Source: Bacteroidota bacterium | GTDB taxonomy: Bacteria > Bacteroidota > Bacteroidia > Chitinophagales > Saprospiraceae | Direction: 5' to 3' | Length of the DNA: 64,000 bases | Assembly (NCBI GenBank): GCA_017857395.1 | Contig: JAFMDF010000003.1 | Coordinates: forward strand, 1-64,000 | Shown here: one piece after another, positions 9,149 to 17,415 of the stretch | How positions within the stretch are numbered: the stretch's first letter is position 1 | Layout: the number at the start of each line of letters is the position of its first letter | Translations under genes and position numbers: made by a program | Notes under the pieces: generated by a model | What the model saw: only the letters and a program-made list of their open reading frames with translations | What the model was told of the DNA's origin: nothing | Database searches by the model: none

Positions 9149-10402
9149 ATGAAAAATCGGAAAAATGTAGAAAATAATACCCTTTTGGTGACGGGATATT
9201 GTTTTAAAATTTTATTAGCAATGATTTTAAAACAATTTAAAGAAGAACATAAAGAAAATGCAGCAGTTATTGGTCGGGTCACTCAACTGTATGGATTTGG
9301 GAATTATAATGCAAACCTGCCTAGTTTAGGGCAAACATTAGAAAAATTGACAGGCGAATTTATCAATGGCAAATACCTATATGATAAACAAAGAGAGCTA
9401 CAAATGGGAAAACCTGTATTAAAGTTGAATGGTTATTATAAAACCGTCCTTTTTCAATATATTGGCTATGAAGGGATTGTCGATTTTACTAAAAAAGTGA
9501 TTAAAGAGGAACAAGAAAAAGCTAGACAACTTGCCTTAATTCAAAATGATTCGCTCGAACAGAATTTCTTTTATGTGTGCTATTATTATGGAGAATTCAA
9601 AGAAGTGGTTAAATGTCAAGTGGTCGTATTGAATAATTGGAAAAACCTGCAATACACTTATTTATATCCACTGAAAAATGGGACTTTTAAAAAATTTCTA
9701 GCTTCTGGAACGGCTAAAAGGAGAGCGGATATCTTGCATGTGCGAACAAAGACATTGATGGATGGAAGGATGATAGATGGAGGAGAAGATATTTTATACG
9801 TTGGTCATACCGAACCAGGTACGAATGCTTTTATGTTAGGCGTATTTTCAGCATTTGACATTAATAATAGAGTAGTTGCAGGCAAAATAATTTTTGAAAA
9901 ATGTGATTCCAAAGCGGAAATGATTGCTAAATCTACTACCTTAAAAATTCCTGCTTATATCGCACAAGAATTAAGAAATGTAAGAATTGAAAACGATGGG
10001 ATTATACCTAATAGCACCTTTGATATTTCGTCCAAAAGCCCTTATAGCATTACTTATGATAAAATTCCTGGCAATTATACCTTCACCCTTTTTCAAGAAG
10101 AAAAACTACTAGGCGATTTCCAATTTTCGATTCATTCAGACACCTACAAATTAGCTTCTTTGACGGAAGGGGTATTAATCGTAAAAGATAATTTTGAATT
10201 GATTCAGAATGGTTCCGTTATTCATTTTAGTCTTCAACTGACGGGCATTGCTTTCTTTACTAGATTAGAAGTCTTTATTAAAACTTATTATTTAAACAAA
10301 GGCTCAGCGGATATTCGAGGGGTATTTAGTGGCTTGGATATTGAAAATCGCTTGATTAATGGAGCTGTTCAGGTAATTTATAAGCCTTGTCTTGCTAAAT
10401 AA
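9149..10402 (+). CDS. Uncharacterised protein with an internally duplicated module
   Basis: 417 aa. FMLGVFSAFDINNRVVAGKIIFEKC matches DIRGVFSGLDIENRLINGAVQVIYKPC at the C-terminus. No family recognised. Confidence 0.8.
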   Translation: MKNRKNVENNTLLVTGYCFKILLAMILKQFKEEHKENAAVIGRVTQLYGFGNYNANLPSLGQTLEKLTGEFINGKYLYDKQRELQMGKPVLKLNGYYKTVLFQYIGYEGIVDFTKKVIKEEQEKARQLALIQNDSLEQNFFYVCYYYGEFKEVVKCQVVVLNNWKNLQYTYLYPLKNGTFKKFLASGTAKRRADILHVRTKTLMDGRMIDGGEDILYVGHTEPGTNAFMLGVFSAFDINNRVVAGKIIFEKCDSKAEMIAKSTTLKIPAYIAQELRNVRIENDGIIPNSTFDISSKSPYSITYDKIPGNYTFTLFQEEKLLGDFQFSIHSDTYKLASLTEGVLIVKDNFELIQNGSVIHFSLQLTGIAFFTRLEVFIKTYYLNKGSADIRGVFSGLDIENRLINGAVQVIYKPCLAK

Positions 10403-10542
10403 TCCTAATTGTGTAACGGGCTAGTCAAGTGAGTCAAGTTATATAATGTCAGATAAATCGTAGCTTGTAAATTCATATCCAAGAAGAAAGTTTCCTCTGG
10501 ATATGAATTTACAATTCATAATTTTTGAATCGATTAATCCTT

Positions 10543-11640
10543 TTATTTTGCCAAATCCAACGGCTCGTAATAACTCCAATTAGCATCATTAAGGTATTTC
10601 ATTTTCGTTTTTCGACGCCATTGTTGAATCGCATAATCCGTACCTTTAAACGTCCAACTTTGTCGGCAGATATTCCAGTTGTCAGGTGCTAATTCCTCTG
10701 CTATAGCTAAATATTTTTGCGCATTTTCTTGGTCAGAAATACCTTCAAAATAAAGCCCCATTTTAAAGTAAGCATCTGCCAAAAAATCCTCGGTTGATTG
10801 CGAGCGAGTATTGGCGTTTAATTTTTCTGGCGCTTGTTTTAGGTGGTCGCCCAAGCCATTTTTGACCCAATCTATTGTTGCTTCTCCAAAAAGGGCGTCC
10901 CCAAAGGAATAAGGCTTTTTTTCTGTAGGAACAGTATGTTTAGCCGCATAAGCCGACTCATTGACCCGCACTATTTTACCTGTTTCATCTATCCAGGCCG
11001 CCGTCGGTACATTGACCCAACCGAATAAAGTGCTGATTTTATGAGTAGGGTCAACGATGCATTTATAAGTAGCATTGGCATCCGTAAACCAAACTTTAGC
11101 AACTTCTGGTCCTTCAGAATCTTCTGCCACACAGATAATTTCAAAATTAGGGTCATTTAATGTTTCATAAATGTCCTGCCATACTTTTACATCAAATCGA
11201 CAACCGCACCAAGTGGCCCAAGTAACTATCAAGACTTTTTTTCCTTTTAAATCAGACAAACGAACGATTGCGCCATTAATATCGGCTATTTCAAAATCAG
11301 GAGCGATAGCAGATTCCAACATCGCCTTTCTCACTGCTGGAATTAAACCTAAACTCCAAACAGTTTTATCGACATTCGCCACACAAGCTTGTTCCAACCT
11401 ATTCGCCAATTTATAAACATTGAGCCATTGATGACCTGCTGCTTCCTGTACAAATCCGTCTTCCAATAATGGAATACAAATATTTAGAGGGTCGTAACAA
11501 GCACCGCTTTTTTTAAGCTCAAAACCAGTGGCTGCTTTCAGTTCGGTTTTTTTTATCCATAAGTCATTACTATTGGTTGGTAGCGCCGTGATTTTTGTAG
11601 TGGTATCATTGGCAAGGAGGACTATTTCTTTTTTATGCAT
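10543..11640 (-). CDS. Redoxin/thioredoxin-fold protein with an extra N-terminal domain and a TPR-like C-terminus
   Basis: APDFEIADINGAIVRLSDLKGKKVLIVTWATWCGCRFDVKVWQ. The cysteine motif is WCGCR rather than WCxxC. Confidence 0.75.
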   Translation of the reverse strand: MHKKEIVLLANDTTTKITALPTNSNDLWIKKTELKAATGFELKKSGACYDPLNICIPLLEDGFVQEAAGHQWLNVYKLANRLEQACVANVDKTVWSLGLIPAVRKAMLESAIAPDFEIADINGAIVRLSDLKGKKVLIVTWATWCGCRFDVKVWQDIYETLNDPNFEIICVAEDSEGPEVAKVWFTDANATYKCIVDPTHKISTLFGWVNVPTAAWIDETGKIVRVNESAYAAKHTVPTEKKPYSFGDALFGEATIDWVKNGLGDHLKQAPEKLNANTRSQSTEDFLADAYFKMGLYFEGISDQENAQKYLAIAEELAPDNWNICRQSWTFKGTDYAIQQWRRKTKMKYLNDANWSYYEPLDLAK

Positions 11641-11775
11641 GTTCTTTTTTATGGTTTTATTACCCTAACTGCCCCTAATAAACAGGTCGGATAGTTTTTT
11701 GTATTAAAGGCTGTAAATATATGAATTTTATTTTCTTAGGAAAATTCCTGTTTTTTCTCTAGGTTAAAAATTGGC

Positions 11776-11904
11776 ATGTCTCCTAATAAAAAATATAAAC
11801 AAATTCAGTATGTTTACGTCCCCGATGGAAATCCTATACCTGATAAATTTTTAGAAAAATTAAGAGCGGAGGCAATACGATTAGTTCTCAACGAACTAGA
11901 ATAA
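11776..11904 (+). CDS. Small ORF (42 aa), hypothetical
   Basis: ATG..TAA reads MSPNKKYKQIQYVYVPDGNPIPDKFLEKLRAEAIRLVLNELE. Not in the supplied ORF track because of length. Confidence 0.4.
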   Translation: MSPNKKYKQIQYVYVPDGNPIPDKFLEKLRAEAIRLVLNELE

Positions 11905-11940
11905 AGAGGGGTTTTTAAAACTCTTTCAATAAATTATTTT

Positions 11941-13014
11941 ATGAAAATGCTATTAACCATACTAAAAATCCTACTTCCGTTCTTGATGGGAATAGGCATT
12001 ACCGCCTATTATTTTTTGAAGCCCAAAGGAGAAACCAACGATGGCTGGAAATTAAGCGAACGATTTTTACCATTTCCCAGTCATGCAAGTCCAGCATTTA
12101 ACGAGCTACTTAAAAAGGGAGGCGTGCCTAATTATCAGGTAAGACAAATGGTACCGCCTTCCAAAGCAATTTGGAAAAAACAGTTGCAGTCAATGGAATT
12201 AGCAAGGGCAGAAGGCATTGAAAAACAGGTCGCTGCATTGGATATTCAAATAGATTCGGTGAATTTAGGTGGCGTAGTGGTTAGGAAATTAATACCTGCT
12301 ACAATTGATACCAACTTTGCCAATGCCATTTTTATACATATACATGGTGGCGCCTTTGTATTAAATGGAGGGATGAATAGTGTTAGAGAAGGACTAATCG
12401 TTGCGAATCGACTGAACATGCCCGTTTGGTCGATTGATTATCGAATGCCACCAGATTTCCCTTTTCCTGCAGCCTTAGAGGATGTGGTCAATGTCTATAA
12501 AGCAATCATTCGGGAACATCCAAATAAGCAGATAGTGATGGGCGGAAGCTCGGCAGGTTCACAATTGGTGATGGCAGCAACGCTACAATTAAAAGGGGAG
12601 AATATTAAACTCCCCAATGCCCTTCAATTAAGTACGCCGTGGAGTGATTTAACCAAAACAGGTGATAGTTATTATACCAATGATGGCGTAGACCAACTAA
12701 TCGTTACCAATGATGGATTTTTGGAAGCTTGTGCTAAATTATATGCGAATGGGAAGGATTTAAAAGACCCTTTATTATCTCCTGTTTATGGCGATTTGTC
12801 GGACTTCCCACCTTCGCAACTTATTTCAGGTTCAAGGGATTTATTTTTAAGCAATACCATTCGGACGCATCGAAAATTAAGAGATGCTGGAGTGGAAGCA
12901 GATTTGATTGTATTGGAAGGTTTTTCTCATGCACAACATGTGCTATTTTACGATACACCAGAATCTATTGCTGTTTATAAGGATTTAGAACTTTTTTTGA
13001 AAAAGCATTTGTGA
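11941..13014 (+). CDS. Alpha/beta hydrolase (HSL/family IV esterase-like)
   Basis: IHIHGGAFVLNGG oxyanion motif and MGGSSAGSQL nucleophile elbow. C-terminal DLIVLEGFSHAQHV. Confidence 0.88.
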   Translation: MKMLLTILKILLPFLMGIGITAYYFLKPKGETNDGWKLSERFLPFPSHASPAFNELLKKGGVPNYQVRQMVPPSKAIWKKQLQSMELARAEGIEKQVAALDIQIDSVNLGGVVVRKLIPATIDTNFANAIFIHIHGGAFVLNGGMNSVREGLIVANRLNMPVWSIDYRMPPDFPFPAALEDVVNVYKAIIREHPNKQIVMGGSSAGSQLVMAATLQLKGENIKLPNALQLSTPWSDLTKTGDSYYTNDGVDQLIVTNDGFLEACAKLYANGKDLKDPLLSPVYGDLSDFPPSQLISGSRDLFLSNTIRTHRKLRDAGVEADLIVLEGFSHAQHVLFYDTPESIAVYKDLELFLKKHL

Positions 13015-13102
13015 TTTGCTAAATTTTTAGAATTTGTAATCTATAATTCCTTTATTTTAAATTTTGCCAATTTCTAGAACTTCACCCTTTACAATTTAAC
13101 AA

Positions 13103-13879
13103 ATGATAAAAGAAAAATTCAACTTAACTGGAAAAATTGCCATTATTACAGGCGCATCAAAAGGCATCGGAGAAGCGATGGCAAGAGGAATCGCAGAATT
13201 CGGAGCAACCGTTATTGTGAGTAGCCGAAAACAAGCAGCAGTAGATGCGGTTGCAGAGCAATTTCAATCCGAAGGATTATCCGCTTTTGGCATCGAATGT
13301 CATGTTGGGAATGCTGAACATCGAGAAATTTTAGTTAAAAAGGTAATGGAAAAATATGGCCGTATTGATATTTTAATTAATAACGCAGGAACGAATCCAT
13401 ATTTTGGCCCTATCCATGAAATGCCCGAAAATTTGTATCAAAAAACAATGGATGTCAATATCAATTCGGCAATGTCATTGAGTAATTTGGTGTATCCGAT
13501 TATGAAAGCACAGGGTGGGGGAAGTATTATTCACATCAGTTCTATCGAAGGTTTTCATGCAACTAAACTAATGGCGGCCTATAATATTAGTAAAACTGCT
13601 TTGATTATGTTGGGAAAAAATCAAGCGATTGAATGGGGGAGGCATAACATTCGAGTCAATACGATTTGCCCAGGGTATGTCCGAACCAAATTGAGTGAAG
13701 CGCTTTTGTCCAATGAAGAAGTAGTGAAAAAATTTGAAGCCAATTGTGCTTTGGGTCGGTATTCGACACCTGATGAAATGGCGGGTTTAGCAGTCTTTTT
13801 AGCCTCTGATGCTAGTTCTTATATGACAGGGTCTACGCTTGTGAACGATGGGGGGTTATTGCATGCGCCGTTGTTCTAA
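13103..13879 (+). CDS. Short-chain dehydrogenase/reductase
   Basis: ITGASKGIGEAMARGIA, INNAGTN, YNISKTAL and ICPGYVRTKLS motifs of classical SDR proteins. Confidence 0.93.
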   Translation: MIKEKFNLTGKIAIITGASKGIGEAMARGIAEFGATVIVSSRKQAAVDAVAEQFQSEGLSAFGIECHVGNAEHREILVKKVMEKYGRIDILINNAGTNPYFGPIHEMPENLYQKTMDVNINSAMSLSNLVYPIMKAQGGGSIIHISSIEGFHATKLMAAYNISKTALIMLGKNQAIEWGRHNIRVNTICPGYVRTKLSEALLSNEEVVKKFEANCALGRYSTPDEMAGLAVFLASDASSYMTGSTLVNDGGLLHAPLF

Positions 13880-13968
13880 AGCGTTTTAAAAGATGATTTT
13901 TGAGGATATAAATGGTCAAATAGCATGGCATAACTCACCGTGTTGTGTTATTGTTGACCGCTTGAAAG

Positions 13969-14001
13969 TAATACAACGCTGTGAGTTGTGCTGCATTTCG
14001 T
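13969..14001 (+). repeat. Dispersed 33-bp repeat, copy 1
   Basis: TAATACAACGCTGTGAGTTGTGCTGCATTTCGT. 30/33 identical to 43324..43356. Confidence 0.8.
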
Positions 14002-14075
14002 TCAAAGAAATTAAAATGTAGGTTGATTAATGCTTGATCCAATTAATTTGCTGTATTTTTGTAGAAAAATTCCGT

Positions 14076-14591
14076 ATGGTTTATTGGAGGTGTTTTTTAA
14101 TATTGATGCTTACTACTTGTATGGCATTTACTTTTCAGGAAAATCCAGAGAATCATGCCTTATATATTAGTGTGGTGAAAATTGAACATAAAACAGGAGC
14201 AGCCACTGCTAAAATTCACATGCGTGTTTTTACAGATGATTTAAAAAGTGTGTTGCGGAATAAATTTGGCTACGAGGCTATTAGGGAAAAGGAGACGTTT
14301 TGTACGGATTATGAAAATTATATCAATCGATATTTTGAAAAACAATTTATTTGTTCGATAAATGATGGACAGACTAGTTTTAAACTCGCTGACTGTGAAC
14401 GAACGGATGAAGTTTATCAGTTAACTTTTGAAATGGATTGTCCTGAAACTTGGACGACCGCTCAGATTAATGCAGGATTTTTTATGGAATTATTTCCAAA
14501 ACAATCGAATGTCTTGCATGTGGAAGATGGAACAACTAAACGATTCGGCAGAGCCACCAAAGGAAATAAAATACTTAAAATAAGATTTTAA
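14076..14591 (+). CDS. Secreted hypothetical protein, DUF6702-like
   Basis: ATG at 14076 (inside ORF 14034..14591) gives MVYWRCFLILMLTT signal; HALYISVVKIEHKTGAATAKIHMRVFTDDLKSVLRNKFGY. Confidence 0.65.
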   Translation: MVYWRCFLILMLTTCMAFTFQENPENHALYISVVKIEHKTGAATAKIHMRVFTDDLKSVLRNKFGYEAIREKETFCTDYENYINRYFEKQFICSINDGQTSFKLADCERTDEVYQLTFEMDCPETWTTAQINAGFFMELFPKQSNVLHVEDGTTKRFGRATKGNKILKIRF

Positions 14592-14595
14592 TTTT

Positions 14596-14759
14596 TGAAT
14601 GATGAACGATAAAGGATGAATGATGAATTGTTAGATTTACAGAATTAACAAGGTCTAAATATCCGAAACAAAAGTAAGGTATCATGGATGTATAATATTT
14701 TAGGTAAGCATCATTCTATTTGCTGAGCATCTAATTTATCATTTATAGTTCATCATTCA
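14596..14759. repeat. Inverted repeat of the GATGAAYRATRAA family
   Basis: TGAATGATGAACGATAAAGGATGAA (14596-14620) versus TTTATCATTTATAGTTCATCATTCA (14735-14759), 22/25 complementary. Confidence 0.75.
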
Positions 14760-14785
14760 TCATTTTACAACATATAACTTATTCA

Positions 14786-15616
14786 ATGATTCCATTAGGA
14801 ACTTATTCAACTTTAACGGCAAAACGACAATTACTACAGGGCATTTATTTAGAAGATGGAGAAGGAGATGAAGTACTTTTACCGAATAAATATATTCCAA
14901 ATGGTCTGCAACTAGAAGATGAAATTTCTGTTTTTGTTTACACAGATTCAGAGGATAGAATTATTGCAACCACTATAAAACCCAAAATACAATTACATCA
15001 ATTTGCCTGCCTAAGGGTTAATCAAGTCAATAACATTGGAGCTTTTCTGGATTGGGGCTTAGAGAAAGACTTATTTGTGCCTTTCAAAGAGCAAAAATTG
15101 AAAATGAAGGAAGGCAATGAGTACATAGTTTATCTTTATAATGATGAAGAATCAGATAGATTAGTCGCTTCTGCTAAAATTTTTAAATATTTAAGCAATG
15201 AGGAATTGACGGTCAAGGAAGGGGAACAAGTCAATTTATTGATAGCGGAACCTACTGATTTAGGCGTGAATGTAATTATTAATAATCTACATCGTGGATT
15301 GATTTATAGAAATGAGATTTTTCAAAATTTAGAATTAGGTGACCAGATAAAAGGATATATTAAAAAAGTAAGAGAAGACAATCGATTGGATGTAAGTCTA
15401 CAAGCACAAGGCTTGCCAAATATCGAACCAAGTGCGATTAGAATTTTGGATTACTTGACAATGAATCAAGGTTTTATGACTTTGACGGACAAAAGTCGTC
15501 CAGAAGAAATTATGGCAAAGCTGCAAATGAGTAAAAAATCCTTTAAAAAAGCATTAGGGAGTTTATATAGACAAAAACTAGTGCGGTTAGAAAAAAATGG
15601 GACGTATTTAATTTAA
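14786..15616 (+). CDS. cvfB: CvfB-like S1 RNA-binding protein
   Basis: 276 aa. Tandem S1-like domains (NNIGAFLDWGLEKDLFVPFKEQ) and C-terminal winged-helix-like tail (KSRPEEIMAKLQMSKKSFKKALGSLYRQKLV). Confidence 0.8.
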   Translation: MIPLGTYSTLTAKRQLLQGIYLEDGEGDEVLLPNKYIPNGLQLEDEISVFVYTDSEDRIIATTIKPKIQLHQFACLRVNQVNNIGAFLDWGLEKDLFVPFKEQKLKMKEGNEYIVYLYNDEESDRLVASAKIFKYLSNEELTVKEGEQVNLLIAEPTDLGVNVIINNLHRGLIYRNEIFQNLELGDQIKGYIKKVREDNRLDVSLQAQGLPNIEPSAIRILDYLTMNQGFMTLTDKSRPEEIMAKLQMSKKSFKKALGSLYRQKLVRLEKNGTYLI

Positions 15617-16107
15617 TTGGGGATAGTTTCAATTTGCCAAACTTCTAATGGATCTCCAGAATTAGCATATAAAGTGGCAATAGATTTTTGCAAGACAGGA
15701 TGAATAAAATTGGGCGCAATTTCTGCTAAAGGAGCTAAAACAAAATTTCTTTCTGCTAAAAATGGATGAGGAATAGTTAGTTTTTTACTAGTAATAATTT
15801 GATTATCAATGAATAATAGGTCAATGTCAATGATTCTAGTAAACCATTTTTGGGTTCGAACCCGACCCATTTGTATCTCTATTGCTAAAGCCGTTTCTAA
15901 AATTTCGATAGGTGATAAATTTGTTTCTACCAGCAATGCTTGATTGAGGAAATCTGGTTGATTTTCAATCCCCCAAGCTTTGGTTTCGTAAATAGAAGAA
16001 AGGGCTAAAATCGGGCCGATTTGTTTAGAAATAGCAGCAATCGCTTTTTCCAAATTATGATACCTATCACCAATGTTACCACCGATACTAAAGAATACTT
16101 TATGCAA
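15613..16107 (-). CDS. folK: 2-amino-4-hydroxy-6-hydroxymethyldihydropteridine pyrophosphokinase
   Basis: SIGGNIGDRYHNLEKAI, ETKAWG, NQALLVET, IDIDLLFID and IPHPFLAERNFVLAPLAEIAP. Confidence 0.95.
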   Translation of the reverse strand: MHKVFFSIGGNIGDRYHNLEKAIAAISKQIGPILALSSIYETKAWGIENQPDFLNQALLVETNLSPIEILETALAIEIQMGRVRTQKWFTRIIDIDLLFIDNQIITSKKLTIPHPFLAERNFVLAPLAEIAPNFIHPVLQKSIATLYANSGDPLEVWQIETIPN

Positions 16108-16175
16108 TCGTTATTTTTTAAATTCAATAATTGAGAGAGCGTTTCTTTTTTTAGACCAATGAGTTATAACTTAAG

Positions 16176-16514
16176 TCACAATAAATCAAGCACATTTTCT
16201 GGCGGTCTGCCCAAAACGGCCTTTCCATCTTTAACAACGATTGGTCGCTCTATTAGTTTTGGATACTCCATCATAATATCAATCCATTCCGCTTCTGAAA
16301 CTTCCTTTCCTTTGAATTGCTCTTTATAAATCTTTTCTCCTTTTCTCAATAATTGGGAAGGCTTGATATTTAATTGCTTCACCAATGTTTGTAATTCCCT
16401 TTTAGACGGCGGTGTATCTAAATACAACACAATTTCAGGTTCAATCCCCTGTTCTTTCAGTAAATTTAGGGTTTGCCGACTTTTACTGCATCTTGGATTA
16501 TGGTATATTTTCAT
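16176..16514 (-). CDS. arsC: ArsC/Spx-family arsenate reductase (glutaredoxin type)
   Basis: MKIYHNPRCSKSRQTLNLLKEQG ... ERPIVVKDGKAVLGRPPENVLDLL. Start set at the internal Met of ORF 16176..16547. Confidence 0.88.
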   Translation of the reverse strand: MKIYHNPRCSKSRQTLNLLKEQGIEPEIVLYLDTPPSKRELQTLVKQLNIKPSQLLRKGEKIYKEQFKGKEVSEAEWIDIMMEYPKLIERPIVVKDGKAVLGRPPENVLDLL

Positions 16515-16569
16515 GTTTTTATTTTTTAGAAGTTCATCGTTCATCATTTATAGTTCATCGTTCCTAGCA

Positions 16570-17247
16570 TTATTTATCCAACAAATCTGGTCGACGCTCT
16601 TTCGTTCGTTTAAATGATTGTTCATCTCTCCAATCATCAATTTTTTTAGCATGCCCACTCAATAAAATATCAGGTACTTTTTGTCCTCTAAAATCGGCTG
16701 GTCTAGTATATACAGGAGGAGCTAATAAATCATCTTGAAAAGAATCAAATAAAGCGGAGGTTTCATCATTTAGTACGCCAGGAATTAATCGCCCGATAGA
16801 ATCCACTAAAACGGCTGCAGGTAATTCTCCACCAGATAACACAAAATCGCCAATGGAAATATCCATCGTGATGTAATGCTGTCGAATGCGTTCATCTACG
16901 CCTTTATAATGGCCGCAAAGCAATAACAAATTGTCATAAAGGGATAATCTATTAGAAAGGGACTGATTTAATCGAGTACCGTCAGGTGTTAAGTAAATAA
17001 TTTCGTCATACTTCCGCTCCGCCATTAATTGGTCAAAACAATTAGCAATTGGCTCACACATCATCACCATGCCTGCACCACCACCATATTGGTAGTCATC
17101 TACTTGTCGATTTTTGCCTAGCCCAAAATCCTTTAAATCGTGAATGACCACTTCTAATAAACCACGGTCTTGTGCCCGTTTCATTATGGAGTGTTCCAAT
17201 GGACTTTTAAGTAAATCAGGTTGTACAGATACAATGTCTATTCTCAT
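16570..17247 (-). CDS. trmD: tRNA (guanine-N1)-methyltransferase
   Basis: DDYQYGGGAGMVMM, LLLCGHYKGVDERI, ISIGDFVLSGGELPAAVLVDSI and YTRPADFRG. Confidence 0.97.
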   Translation of the reverse strand: MRIDIVSVQPDLLKSPLEHSIMKRAQDRGLLEVVIHDLKDFGLGKNRQVDDYQYGGGAGMVMMCEPIANCFDQLMAERKYDEIIYLTPDGTRLNQSLSNRLSLYDNLLLLCGHYKGVDERIRQHYITMDISIGDFVLSGGELPAAVLVDSIGRLIPGVLNDETSALFDSFQDDLLAPPVYTRPADFRGQKVPDILLSGHAKKIDDWRDEQSFKRTKERRPDLLDK

Positions 17248-17351
17248 GGGGCAAAGTTAAGGAGAAGGTAGCGAGGTAACAAGGAGAAAGGGGGGCAAGG
17301 TGACATGGAAGTAAAATGCGTCCAACCTTTTAACCTTTCCACCTCTTAATC

Positions 17352-17382
17352 TTGCAACCCTCCCTATTATTCCCTACATTTG
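17352..17382 (+). promoter_or_regulatory. Candidate Bacteroidota-type promoter (TTG-N20-TAnnTTTG)
   Basis: TTG at 17352-17354 and TACATTTG at 17375-17382, 34 bp upstream of ATG 17416. Confidence 0.5.
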
Positions 17383-17415
17383 GTAATTATTGAGAAAACG
17401 AAAAGAAACGACACA

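Noticed and set aside
14596-14770. GATGAA-type repeats as a CRISPR array
   Set aside because: Units are short, inverted and irregular, without uniform spacers. No cas genes are in the window.
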